Positions 1-12,747 of a DNA stretch of 64,000 nt are shown here, piece by piece. Under the pieces are notes generated by a model. That model made no database searches, was not told where the DNA came from, and was given only the letters and a program-made list of their open reading frames with translations. The DNA lies in assembly GCA_025529335.1 (NCBI GenBank), contig JAMYHX010000114.1, forward strand, positions 1-64,000. Reading direction: 5' to 3'. The position numbers and the translations under genes are program-made. This stretch comes from Rhizopus sp. PT2906 (Eukaryota; Mucoromycota; Mucoromycetes; Mucorales; Rhizopodaceae). How positions within the stretch are numbered: the first letter of the stretch is position 1; the number at the start of each line of letters is the position of its first letter.

Positions 1-447
1 CAAGAAGAACGTCTGTAATTACCTTGTTGGGTCTGACAAGATACCATACTGTCGCCAATAATTGTAAAGAAAATAAATATTTCATAGACAGGCAATAAAA
101 TCTATCATTTAAACGGTCAAATCATATTTATCATGTCTTTTCTTACCAAAGCTCTCTGTGGCTTTTGCTAAGAATGAAAATTCAGCAGAAGTAAACCTCA
201 ACTTATGCAACATTTACTGGTTTCACGAAACTTGTTTTGCACAACAAAGGTACTTGTGCCTGTGTCATCAATTATCTAGAAATCTCTTCACAATTCTTGT
301 AAAAAAGTAAGAGTCATGGCTCTCATAATTGACGTGTAGCACTCTAAAGTTCAGTTATATTGAATAGGACAAATGATTGATTATTACGTTTATTTTTGTT
401 CACGTAGCTGGTTATAATTTTTCTTTTTGCGTGCCCTATCAATTGCT
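1..447. other. Intergenic edge, no supported gene
   Basis: AT-rich sequence downstream (3') of the EED-like gene. On the minus strand there are two very short segments flanked by plausible AG/GT borders, near 145-165 and 25-50. They could be micro-exons of a gene running off the left edge or of a spliced 3' UTR, but they are too short to identify. No ORF, RNA gene or repeat is supported. Confidence 0.5.
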
Positions 448-2997
448 CTAAACTGTATCTGTACATCTCCATATGAAAGCATTATTATTAGTATCTACAG
501 CAATAATTGAGCGGGTATCAGCTGAGCAAGATACATCTCTGATCAATTCTTTTGACATTTCATGTGAAAGAATCTATGGAATACAGGTCAATTTCAGTGT
601 AACAGAAATTATAGCCAACTTACGTTAACAGGACGAAATAGTTCTTTGGTGTTATCGGGTAATGTTCGACTTTTTTGTCCGTCTCCAACATTGAAAATGT
701 GTATATCTCCTTCATAATCCCCTGCAAGTAGTACCTTTTGTCCTATTTTTTTTTTCATGAGAAATCAGAGCTTGGTATCAATAAGTACCACATACCATTC
801 TTTTCTATGACTTTAAATCGTAAGCCAGTAGAGCCATCTGAGTCTGGCCATTTTAGTGATTTATAAATCTCTATATCCTTTGGCGTACTCTTTTCCAAAT
901 CCCAAATGACAATTTCTAAATCTTCAGCACGAGAAACTATGTAGTCTTTAGATAACCGCTGCACAATTATTTTCCCTTTCAGCTGTTCTTACCAACATGA
1001 TTATATAGTGGATCTTTTTCATCGCTATCTTGTCCCATAATATGTATATCATCTACATATCCTTCATGCCATTCATCTCCCGATGGATAGATGATCGTTG
1101 GCTGTATGGTTGTAACTCGTTCCTCATCATTCTGCTCAACGAGGGATCTAAACTTTTTCAATTGAGCGGCTGTAATTGAGTAGCGTACAAGATTGCCGTC
1201 CGAACAACCAACAATAAGTGTACTAAGGTCAAATGACACGCTCAGAGCTGAGGGTTCTCCAAAATGTTGAGGTAACGCAAATTTTGCAAGACACCTAAGA
1301 TCATCCTGTTAGTTTCTCAAACTACAAGACAGTTTGCTTACATTGAATCATCTGCTGCACTAGTTGGTGAGCCAATATCCCACAGACGTACTGTTTTATC
1401 TGCAGAGGCACCTAAAAAGCATGTTAAAATAAAATATTATGCAATCGCTTGTATGACATACTGAATAACCATCTTGGTTCAGATGCACTAAAAGCCATCT
1501 TTAAAATAGCATCCTTGTGTCCAAAGAGATAACGATAACATTCATTCTGTAAAGGATTAAGCAGCTTGATAGACCCTAGTCTTCCTCCCACAGCTAATAC
1601 ATTACAGGTTTCCTCATCTTCGTCACTTGAACTATCAGAGTCTTCGTCAATATTCAAGGTTGTCCAAGCCATGCAATAAAATATTTCTTGAGATTCTGAA
1701 TGTGTGTACTTTTTGGTATATCGACCTTGCTGCACATCCAAGAAAAGTACGCTGTATGACCCGGCTAATGCTACCACATCTGTTTGCACTTGTCCAGGAC
1801 GATGTGGTTCAAATTCACAGCACCAAATATCTTTAGATTGATTTTCTTCACCATTTTTTGATACCTTTACGGGTACATTTATATTAGTATGACCTTCTAT
1901 AACAAAAGAGAGGCTATAATCCTTATCTAAATATGCAAAAAAAAGTTCAGTATTTGCATCTATCCCATATATGTTCACCACGTACTGATGATAGGAAGTG
2001 GATCTGCTGAAGTGGTAGAGCTGTTTTTCCTTCGTCGCGTTTTCCGTGATGTGTCCTGCTTTATATTCTGCTTTACATCCGGCTTTATCTGTGTGGTTTT
2101 CTTAGGTTCGTTTACAACCTTGCGAGGTCTTCCTTTTTTCTTTGGAGCAGGCTTTGGCTCTTCAACAGTGCCTTCACTGTCAGGACCAGTATCACCAATT
2201 GTTTGCTCACTACTCTCTTCTTTGTAATTTAATGGCTTTTTTAATCTAGTGATTATTCTGGTAGGCTTTACTGCATTCGGATTACGAGCAGCTATATCTC
2301 TTCGTCTAATGATATTGGTTAAAGATACTTCTACAAAGTTCCTATCAATTTTCTCCTTTCTTCTTCTTGGTGCTCTCTTGCGGTGAGTAACAGACTCTTC
2401 ACTGGTCTCAGTTTCAAATTCTGCAACTTCGCTATCACTATCACTATCACTTTCGGTTTCACTCTCGCTTTCTGTACCGCCTTCAACACCGCTATCACTA
2501 TCGGAATCAACTTGTTTGATCCGTCTGGTTGTTGTCCTTACGCGTTGAGGTGCAGGCTTACGACCTCTTCCTCTTCCGCGTGTACTTGAAGCCGTCTTGG
2601 CTACTTTGTTTGTCTCTTGATTTTTTTGTTTTGGCGGACGACCTCTTCTTTTAGCAGGAGGACGTACAGGTTGTGGTTGGGTAGGCCGTTCGCTCTCACT
2701 GTCAGAATCGTCAGATCTTGGTACGAATGTGGGTGTCTCCAATCTTGCTCTTTTCCTGGGACGATCGATGCCAGGTTCGTCTTGCGTTTGTTGTACTGAT
2801 CTCTCATCTCTATCATCATCGCCTTCGTTAAGGACGATTGTTGGTAAAGCTTCATTACCGTTTAGTTTATCCTGGCCAAATTCAATCTTGGTATTTGTAG
2901 TAATCTGATGACCATCCTCCGATATGGAAGTCGTGTCAGTATTGGGTATTTTTGTTAGAGTAGGCTGTGTGTAAGTCTGGTCTGATAACTCTGGCAT
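448..2997 (-). CDS. AT-hook plus EED-like WD40 chromatin protein
   Basis: Seven exons fit; the first runs 2997-1986 and the second starts at 1926, after a 59-nt intron with a CTGAAC branch point. The roughly 340-residue N-terminal part is acidic/basic and carries AT-hook cores (KRRGRPPK, RGRGRGRKP, KKKGRPRK), which bind AT-rich DNA minor groove. The C-terminal part is a WD40 propeller whose segments follow the order of EED/ESC, the PRC2 subunit that reads H3K27me3: FYCMAWT, LAVGGRLGSIKLLNP, a GHKDAIL repeat, DKTVRLWDI, YVDDI, and a last blade IRDVSCSADTRSIIA ending near FIWRC. The closing exon (576-448) joins in phase and ends in TAG. The WD40 part of LRWD1/ORCA is an alternative relative. 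Metazoan EED lacks such an AT-hook tail, so direct DNA tethering is an inference. Confidence 0.72.
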
Positions 2998-5900
2998 TTT
3001 TTTTTAGAGAAAAAAAATAGGAGAAAGAAAAAAAAATTTCAACCGCGAGAGTCGTGTTCAGCCCTTGGATTTTTATGGATTGAATTTATGATTTTATTAA
3101 AACTCATCAACTATGCTGGTGCGTGCGATTTGATGGACGCGTGGGTATCAATTAAGCTCTCTTTTTGTTACACTAGTTGCATATAGCTCAATGGTTTCAG
3201 GTAGTTCGGATATAGATTAAGCTTTTAAAAGCAATAATTTTGTAAAGCCAAGGTGGTTTATTGCTTCATTATTCAGCAAGTAAAATATGAAATAATGAGT
3301 TCGCTTTTTGAATATTATGATAAAGAAAAAAAGGTGTTCATTATTCTTAATACGAAGGTGTGTGTATGTGTGTATGCGTGTCTTTCTGCTAGTATCAGAT
3401 GCATGGAAGTAGCACACGTATTTGTTTGTGTAAAATATTCTTTTGAATGGCGCTACTAGATAACAGCTAATTGCTTTTAAGATTCAGTAAAACCACATGA
3501 ACAAATATATCCTAAAAAATCATTCCGTTCTTGTACGCCGCAGAGAGATCAAACATACTTGCATTGTTATAGTTTAGCATAAAAAATCATGAACTTAAAG
3601 TTAAAACAAGTATGCAAAAAAAAGAAGAAAGCAGCTAAAACCTAATGGTGTGCTTGAAAGCAAGTCAATATAAAAGCTATAAAAAAGTCATAAAGTCATG
3701 CAATTATTGCAACTGTGTATTCAACATGAAGGTTTGGCATGTATTTTATTAAAAACAGGATTCTTTTATAAAAATACAGCATTCCGAGAGTGTGTGCATT
3801 AATTCATGTCTATTCTCATTTTAATGGGATTGTCCTACACACTTTATAGCTATCGTGTTCTTAATATAGAAAAGCTATATTTCAAGGAGCTCTTATTTTA
3901 CTATTTATTCTAAATTTTATTGGTATAATGCCTGGCGCAGAATATTTCGGCCCGATCAATCACTAGGACAGAAACAGCAGCATTACAGCAAATATTATTG
4001 AAGCTACACCTTTTTTTGTACACATTATAGCTATTGTGTTTGTTTCAACAGAGGATGATAGTTGTGAAGTATGTAGCTCAAGTATGTTGTGGGTACGCTG
4101 CTTTGCTAAGAATCATATTTGTAACAGATTAACAAAGTTTAAACGCATATATTATAGCTTCATTACTAGTAAAGGCATATTGTATTTGACTGTTACTATA
4201 AACCGCTCATACCTCGTATAACTTTCATACATACCAACATAATATTGATAGTCAGTTTCATCAGCATGTAAACTTGATACCCGTGCATCCTATATAGGTT
4301 TCCACCATATCCAATACAACTGAGCCACTGTTCTTATTTTTCTAAATTGACCATGTTGTACTTCTCGTTTTTATCATTCTCTCTTCCTGACTATAATGGA
4401 TGCTTCCTGTAATATATCAAACCTTAAATTAAACTACAATAGATGGCTCAACGCTTGACATCGCATACTTGAAGCTAGTAACTCACAAAATTTAAGCCGA
4501 AATGCCTAAACTACGTAAAACATCACTCACTGTAAACAAAAATGTGGTTATGATATTATAATGTTTACAGGTTTATAAATAAACCATATGATATTAATAC
4601 ATCGTTTGAGATATGATATTTGCCGCTTTAAGATCTATGAAGTTAGTGTATCAGCAAGGAAAACCTCAATATGTAGTTACTGTTAATTTGTCTTTGAGTG
4701 GTTTGTCACACTGTATTCAAGTATGTAGCTAATGGAAGAACAATACATACATTTCCGTTTAACGTTTACTGGCTATATACGAAGCGCAATTCACGTTTAG
4801 TATTAATTTCTATAACGATACTACTAGATCTAAAGCCTTATTATAGATGGTATAACGCAGTTTTCATTTGTAATGCTTCAAGCTGAATCTATGTATTAGA
4901 TGTTTATTTGTCAAAATATCTCAGTATCTATCTCTAATAAAGTAGCTTTGAGTGACCCGAGTTATAAGAGCAACTTTGTATTCTAGTTATTACTTTGAAA
5001 CGAACAGGGCATTGCATTGTAGAATATATCTTTTTTACACTATTAGGAGTGTTACATCTAATAATGTATCAAGTATCGTCGAGCAATGTGGTTTAATTTG
5101 AGCTCTACTGTTATCTCAAACAACAGCTTATTACACTACCTATTTGAAAAATATAGATAACTGATTTAGTGTATTTTGATAAAAACACCATTCTTTCATT
5201 ACAAGAATTGTACTATTAACTTTACAAAAATACTAGAAGCCTGGATCACCTACTATTTCCATTCAGTTAATAAATTTACATTACCAGGAGCTTTATATTA
5301 TAATAGAACTTATAAGCCTGTATATACAAGTAGTTTATATTCAAGAGTCAAAACAAAGGATTACGCTCTTTAACTTGATGCATAAAAGCATATTCAGCGG
5401 CCGCTATCAACTTAATTGTCCGCACTATCATAAAGGAAGCCAGGTCAATGTGTTTGGGACAGCCAATCTTTACTTAAGTCTAGATGCTTCTCATGAAAGG
5501 CTTATGTAGCAGTTATATAAATATGTTTATGCTATTGTTAGTTACTTTAACATGATCTTTAGTCACTCTACAGTTAAAATTTAACTTAAAAAGGTGGTCA
5601 TAAACACTGCAAATGATTCTATTACAATTCGCCAAAGTAAAACTGATATTTGTAATGTTGATATCTAGGATTGCTCCATATTTCAAAGCTCATTTGACAC
5701 GTTATCTCACTTCACTTGATCCGTTTTGATTACTTGATTTACTTTAGCTGATACACTGATAAGTAAGAGATGGCACTTCTGTGGTAAAGCTATCACAAAT
5801 CAATAACTAGCTTGGTAACGAAGGATTTTAAGGTAAGAATATGCGGTTGCTAATGAGTAATAGATTCATTAATAGTTTTAGAATACGATTATTCTTCCTA

Positions 5901-8900
5901 TTAATATTATTTATAAAAGCGACTCTACTCTTCTTAGCAATTCCTGTAAATAGCAAGGCTTTAAGTTACTCTATCTGACAAATATATCAGTAAATGGATA
6001 CTTATACAACTTTTATACGGTAAAGCTCGCATCTAAACACAACTTCTACGGGGACAGTGTGTGAAAAGATATGACAGATTTTTATCAGTATATGTGCGCC
6101 AAGAGCTGTGGCTTCGTTCTATTGTGAGCAGAAAAACGTGAAATAGACTCTTGACAGCCACTAAGCATTGATCCTAGCCAACATCTGCATACATTTATTT
6201 CAAATGGCGCTCAAAATAACGTGTTATTCCTGTCTCATTATTATAGATTATCGTAATTAGATTGTTATAATCTTTATATTTTATATATAAAACTGAAAAT
6301 CTTAGAATAATTTTTTGTAATATATCTTTTTTAAAATTATCTGCAAGGTTGCTTTATCTCTATAAATACTATAAGAATGCTGATTGGCCTGTTGATATTA
6401 AAGGGCTCGGGTATTTACAGTAGAAAACTTGGTTATGCTTTTGATTTATTCTATATTTTGTAACATAATTAAAGTCGTGTTAGACAGTATTTATACTACA
6501 GAAATAGAATAATCCGACTGCGATTACTTATGTGAATTTTTCGGTATCTTTTGAATTCTATAATAAGTCAAAACAAAGGCACTCCAAGTTTCTATTGAGA
6601 GCTTTTCTTCAGATTCTATTGCGCTTATAATGCATAAAGTTATTTCTTGTAAGCTTGTTGCCTTATTTATGAATTTATATGCATGGATAAAACTGGAAGA
6701 CAAGAAGAAGTGAAATATATTCTAAAGAGCTATTTTAATAGCTTATGATAGCTCGTTTTTCTAAAAGCAAGACATATATCTTCTGGTACTATATACTCAT
6801 GAATATGCGCGTTGCTATATTATTATTTATGTATGACATACGTATTTATATACTCATATTTGAAGCTCATAAACAATGTTTTTTTTAAAAAAAAAGAGTT
6901 AAATGATAAAGCTTAATATACTATGCTTATGTATAAACGGACAATAGCATTAAGTAGACTATATCATTGTATTAAGGTAATTATTAAAAACAAGTCCAAA
7001 ATCTCACAACTATTTGTAACCTGAGGTAACCAGTATTTGAACTCTCATAAAATGATAATCTTTTTTTTTTCCTGTTTACCTTCTCCAATCATCTCTGGAA
7101 GTATAAAAATATACGAAAAAATTCAGCTATTTAATGTCACCGTGGGCTTAAAACACCTAAACTACCTTGTGCAATCGAAAGACATAACTGATCAAAGGGT
7201 ATCAGTGGCCGTTTGTACTGCTATACAAATGCGTAAATAACATTTTGAAGTCTGTTGAAGAATAACTGTGTAGACTGTAACAATTGAAGATAGAAGTAGG
7301 ATACTCATGACAGTTGCACATCCTTTGAGCGAAATCTGACATTGAGAGTACGCTTGCACTTGATATTGTACCTTTGTTAATAACTGACCTTCTATTAGTT
7401 TACACTGACTAACTGTAAAGACTATGCTGGATTCAAGGTAAAAGAAAGGTTCTGATGATCGATGTGTTGTAGACAGCGACATTATGTTGCTCCAGGAATG
7501 CTATATACGGCTTATCCTGACGGCTACTCAGAGTAAAAGTATTTGTCTTGCCTTGCTTAAACTGCATTTGAAACCAAAAAGTATCGAAGTACTGTCCAAG
7601 GAGGTGCAAATATCGTTAGCATAGGTTAGTGCTTCCGTATGATGCTCGATCCCTGAATTGAAGAGCATGTAACCATATAGTCCGTCGTTCTGATTAACTG
7701 CTGTAATAAGTAGCTCTAAGGAAAAGTCATTTGATAAACCATTCCTGTTATGTGGAGCCGATAAAATAAGAGTAATTACTTGATTCAATTAAGAATCTGT
7801 ACACTTGCATTATAAAATGTTCCAATCAAGTTTGCAAGTTGGCCGAAATTGGAGTGAAAATGCTCTATAACTATGCTTCATAACAATGCATTTTTTAAAA
7901 GTATAAATTAAACTGTTTCTCATGTTTTTCAAGACGCTTGTCTCCCCTTTCATTAAAAGAGACAGGACTTGATCCACTATCGATAGTAGTGCTCTACGAA
8001 AATAAGCATCAGTACGTTTATCTAATACTATAAATTAATCAATAATTGCTTCTGTCATTTATTTTACTCTATTCTCGTAGCCAAATCTAAATAAAGATTT
8101 TATTACAGCCTAATATAAAACTATCAATTTACTCTTAAGGTGATTATGATCTTTGCATCATAAAAGCATTATTCAGAAGAATTTTGACCCAATATCTTAA
8201 TAGATATATTAAAAAACCTCCCTCTTAATAAAAGAGAAATGAAATGGTATGAGGTTATAATACCCTTGATGCACTCTTCTAACTTCCACGTAAATTTTTA
8301 GAGCTTTGAAGTATCTGATTGGGTTAGAGTTAACTACAGTGGCTTGAAAAAAAAAAGATAAATATACATTGTAATAACGCTATAAGTGGCCATAAACATT
8401 AAATGTATTAATCTTAGTAGCTCTTTATAATATAATACAAACATTCTATGTATAAATGTTATTTGTTTGTAATACTTGTATTAACTCATAGTATCAAGTA
8501 TCTAGAATACAAATAGCATCTACCTTCTAAATGCTAAACGAAGATGTCATAAGCAACATATGTAGTAAACTTGCAATACATTTTTTATCAAAAGGCAATA
8601 TACTTGAGCAATTTAAAGAAGTAGTAACTGTTGCGAGAGTTATAGTGAATTATAAGCTCTCTTACCAATGACTCTTTATGACACTGCTCAATAACTTTCT
8701 AAACGTCAGAACTATTCTCAAATACAAGATTCCTATAGATTAAGCATCTATTCTTCATTGATTACACTTGAACTGAATTAGAACCAAATAAGTAACTTTG
8801 CATGGATTTTATCGAGACAAGAAAAAGTCCCCAGTTACAAGAGTAAATCAGGACAACATCGGAGTTCATAGAGATTGCGCAGAATGTGCATGACAGATAT

Positions 8901-10860
8901 TATCAAACCTGCTAATTTACGCTTCAATGCAAACATATGCCTGACATTAAATCAGTATGCTAAAATTGGTCAATTAAGTGAAAACAATCACATGACTGGG
9001 CCGTGAATTGATCCTATGAACGAAATCGAATGCAGCAGGGAAACTGTAAAGAAACTGCTGGTAATAGATTAACCAGGAACATTCAGGAGATGTTTCAGAT
9101 CTTCCCCTTAACACCTGTTATCAATTTAGCGGCATTTTATTTTAAAAATTCTGTCTTTTGAAAGATGTATTTATTTTTATCGGAAGACCTGCATCCGATA
9201 GTATTTCGTCATAGCCTGCGTGTAAATGCCTTTTTTGTGCTTGAAAGGTCACACAATGCAGTTTCTATAGTTACCTATTTTTAAATTTATTAATAAAAGT
9301 ATGTCATTCTTTATAGAATCATTCTTATTTAATCAACTGCTGAGCTAAACTCTAGTTTCCATATATTATTAATAAGTCAGGGCGCCATATGCTTAGGATA
9401 AGCGTGATCCTTATTCATAAAACTCACGTGATCTAAAGGACCTGACTAGTTAACAATATCAAAATAATCATAGTATTATCTTGCCATAGACATATCAAAA
9501 TGATGTAACTCAGTCTATAGTAGTCATAATGCCTTTTTCTCGTTTTTTTTAATAATGACGACAATTCCTTTGCTGAAAAGTAATCAGAACATAATAAACA
9601 TTACTAAAGCATGATTTTCATAATGATAAAGCTAAAGAAACATTTAAAAAGTATTCCGTGATCTTTTTTGTTTACTGTCAGGTATCGTCGATCATGTTTG
9701 TACTCATTTCTGCGTGGTATAGTATTTTCCATAAAAGGAAATATCTCCTTGTTTGTGTTACATATCATCATTCAAACGCTCAAAGTTGGTGGTAAGAACA
9801 AGTGTGCAAGGTGAAGCGCTATAATCATGATTATAAGTCATATTTATGATTTATGTACTATATGTACAGGAAAATTAGAAGCAAAGAATGTCATTGCTGA
9901 TACATTTTATGGCATCTAACCATGTTTACAATAGAAAAACAAAAGGTCACTTTAATGATTTACGAGTGCCTTATGGTTTTAAATAGGCTTAGAGCAATCG
10001 TAGTAATATATATATAGCTATTGATCCAAGTATAATAATTGATATCTCAATACAGAATTGCCTCGTTGTCTATTAAGCGTGAATATATATTTTCAACCGA
10101 ATAAGGTCTTTCTCGAGAATGCTCTCCCTGTTCGAACTCTTTTCTTGAAAATGGTGAACTGTCTATTGTTCATTCACTGCCCGTTATTTCATAATGAATA
10201 ACACTATAGAATAGGATTGCGGACTGTATATGAACATTAAGCCACCCTTTTTTAATATATCCCTTCCTTGATAACTCTTCGTATGATTTTTATATCTCAG
10301 ATAGCACGTAAATATTTCAACTCTATATATTGCCATGTTCAATGATATAAAGAGAGAATAGCAAAGTGCAGTCAACTGTCATGTTTTTTCATAGTCACTG
10401 TCATGTATTTACTATAGAGTATAATGTATTTAGAAGTAATCATAATCTCTGATTATGTTGAATAAACTATAAATAATACTTTATTGACCTTGATAACAAA
10501 CAACAAAAAACTCTCCTGTCAACACGAGACCCCCTTTTCGATGCTAGGTTGACCAATAAGAACGAAATTGCTATATATAGTAATTATGCCAAACTTACGC
10601 AAATATCAATTAAATTTAAAAAAGGCAACTAGACATCTCGAATAAACCGACGTGACTAAATTGAGCAATAGACTGAACGACTGTCGTGTTAATTTCATAG
10701 TGACCTGACATAGTCATCACGCTTACAAAAGTAGCATGAGCTCAATGCACAAATAAGTCTGGATAAATTATAAAAATATATACATGCGTGTGTGAAATTA
10801 TTTAAAGGTGTCCATTTGATCATTTATCTTTTTTCTTTTTCCTTTTTTTATCATTAATCA
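2998..10860. other. 7.9 kb gene desert, AT-rich
   Basis: Apart from the LINE relic listed separately I find no coding signal: no ORF above 100 codons, no exon chain with splice sites and family similarity, and no tRNA. The first 150 bp are presumably the promoter of the EED-like gene, and the last few hundred bp the promoter of the transporter at 10861. Elsewhere in the window genes occur about every 2 kb, so the gap stands out. Only short degenerate repeats were noticed, for example a TTATAGCTAT-containing stretch near 3845 and again near 4027. Confidence 0.7.
7192..7900 (-). mobile_element. Decayed LINE (non-LTR) reverse transcriptase
   Basis: Two minus-strand frames read in order through recognisable parts of a fungal LINE-1-like reverse transcriptase. 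The upstream piece (7788-7528) has SAPHNRNGLSNDFSLELLI, where intact elements have a RGLRQGDPLSPLLF-type block, then NQNDGLYGY and ALTYANDIC, a degenerate YADD catalytic box (second residue of DD kept, first changed to N). The downstream piece (7482-7192) has LIEGQLLTKVQ, AYSQCQISLKGCATVMS and LLLSSI, matching the post-RT block usually written as YSQR-LS-KGRATV-N-LILS. A further piece, NFGQLANLIGTFYN, precedes it up to about 7880. Frames are broken by stops and shifts. No endonuclease domain, RNase H or poly(A) tail was found, so this is an internal fragment of an old insertion. Confidence 0.68.
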
Positions 10861-12528
10861 ATGTCAATATATAACAACAGTTATGGCTCAATCCCACCCT
10901 CTTCTCCTACAAATATACAAAAACTATCCAAAGCTGAACGAGACTTGCTACAAGCAGATAGACCAGGATATGGAACACGTACTCGATTAGAAGTAGCTTT
11001 CAACTTGGTGAATGCCACTGTAGGTGCTGGTATTATTGGATTACCATTTGCTATTGCTCAAGCTGGATTCTTTACTGGAATTAGTGCTTCTATCATCGTT
11101 GCTGTCTTGGCACAGCTTGGATTATACATGCTTATCATCTCCGGTCAACGTGTCGGAATACATAAATTTGCTCTACTTGTCGAATATTTACTCGGTAAAC
11201 CCGGTTACCACTTTCTTAATTTCATGATATGTGTGCAAGCCGGTGGCGGAGCTGTCAGCTACTTTATCCGTAAGCTATTCATAGCAACCATAAGAATAAT
11301 CACAATCTCATCTATATGTTTATAGTCCTTGGAGATAGCTTTCCTACACTATTTGAAAGATATCTGCCCCAGTTTCCTATTTTGGCTAATCGTACATTTG
11401 TACTGCTTTTTATCGGTATTCTATTTGTAAGTCAATGTTCAACAGACTCCTTTAGGTTCATTTACATGTATACATAATCATAGATTCTACCTTTGAATAT
11501 GCCGAGATCTATCGGTTCTCTTGCAAAATGGTCCATCATTTCTGTGCTTTGTCTCCCTATCATCCTGCTGACTATCATCATCAGAGCACCCGCCTACGCT
11601 CCTAAAGAAGGTGTTCAATTTGAATGGGTCGGTAACGATGTATGGAGTGCGCTTGGTATCATGGCCTTTGCATTCACCTGTCATCAAGTGGCCTTTAATA
11701 ACTTCCTGACCCTTGAAGATCAGACGACCTCCAGCTGGAGACATACCACCATTTTGTCAACTGGCATGAGCTGGGTTATCTCGATGACCTTTGCCATCAT
11801 TGGTTACATATGCTTTGGAAATGATGTTAAATCAAATCTGTTTATGAATTTTGCTACTGATGATCCCATTGTCAATATTGGTCGATTTGCACTTGGCATC
11901 AGCATGATCTTGACTATTCCGTAAGTGTGATCTTTGTATTGTGTTTCTGTATATCTTACTTTTTTTTTTGGCAAGTATGGGCATCTTTCCCACACGTGAG
12001 GCCATTCAAAAATCACTGGGGTTCGAGACAGCAAAAAAGCAACCGAGTGATGTCCAGCATTATACGGTCACTGTCTTGCTGTTCATGGTAATATTAAGTA
12101 TCGGTATAGCCGTAAGGTCATTAGGTACAGTCTATTCACTCGTTGGTGGATTTTCAGCAACAACTCTTGCATATATCATACCTGCTGCCTCTTATCTGGT
12201 CACACGTCGTGTTTACCTAAAAAATGATATGAAGCCCAGTAATGTGGCTGTGTTTCCGACCCTGACAGGTACGACCACGACTATTGTAGATGAAAGTGAT
12301 ATCAAAACACAACTCTCGTGGGACACATCGTCTATCGCCTCTTCTTCTAGACTATTCGATGATGATGTGTCCACTGTAAATGGGGATCCTTGTGAACCCA
12401 TGCTGGTCATTCATGATAAGGCTCTTCGACCTGGTTGGTTCCTGGATGTGGCCTCTGTTTTACTCATTCTTTGGGGATTCCTCGTCATGTTCTTCTCTAT
12501 CTCTGGTGCTTTAAGAGGGGATGCATAA
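10861..12528 (+). CDS. AAAP-family amino acid transporter (SLC38/AVT-like)
   Basis: Four exons (10861-11269, 11326-11426, 11484-11920, 11976-12528) splice to 499 codons. The protein opens with a short cytosolic tail and then the family signature around LVNATVGAGIIGLPFAIA in TM1, which binds amine and carboxyl groups of the substrate. About ten to eleven hydrophobic segments follow. The central part keeps FTCHQVAFNNF, and the third junction restores the conserved proline-rich turn MGIFPTREAI. A polar loop rich in Ser/Thr/Asp lies before the last TM. It should be a proton- or sodium-coupled neutral amino acid carrier in the vacuolar or plasma membrane; substrate cannot be read from sequence. 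It is tail-to-tail with CSN6. A second member of this superfamily lies at 49324-50857. Confidence 0.88.
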
Positions 12529-12538
12529 ACAAAAAGAC

Positions 12539-12570
12539 GCACACACACACATATATATATATATATTATA
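12539..12570. repeat. AC/AT dinucleotide microsatellite
   Basis: A run of (AC)n passing into (AT)n, about 32 bp, just behind the transporter stop codon and probably in its 3' UTR. Confidence 0.8.
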
Positions 12571-12747
12571 TACATCAATGCATTCTTATTTTAATTTGCT
12601 TAGAATACCAGCTACATATGTATAAACATATAATGCACATGTATACCAACACACACGTTTGATATGCATCAATAAACGACACAATTTAAGGACGTTGACC
12701 GTTAATACGCTATATAGAGTGAATAAATATCCTTGTTTTCCATATAA

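Noticed and set aside
20..250. Micro-exon-like segments on the minus strand at the left edge
   Set aside because: Borders look like splice sites, but the pieces are about 20-26 nt, without identifiable protein; could be chance in AT-rich DNA.
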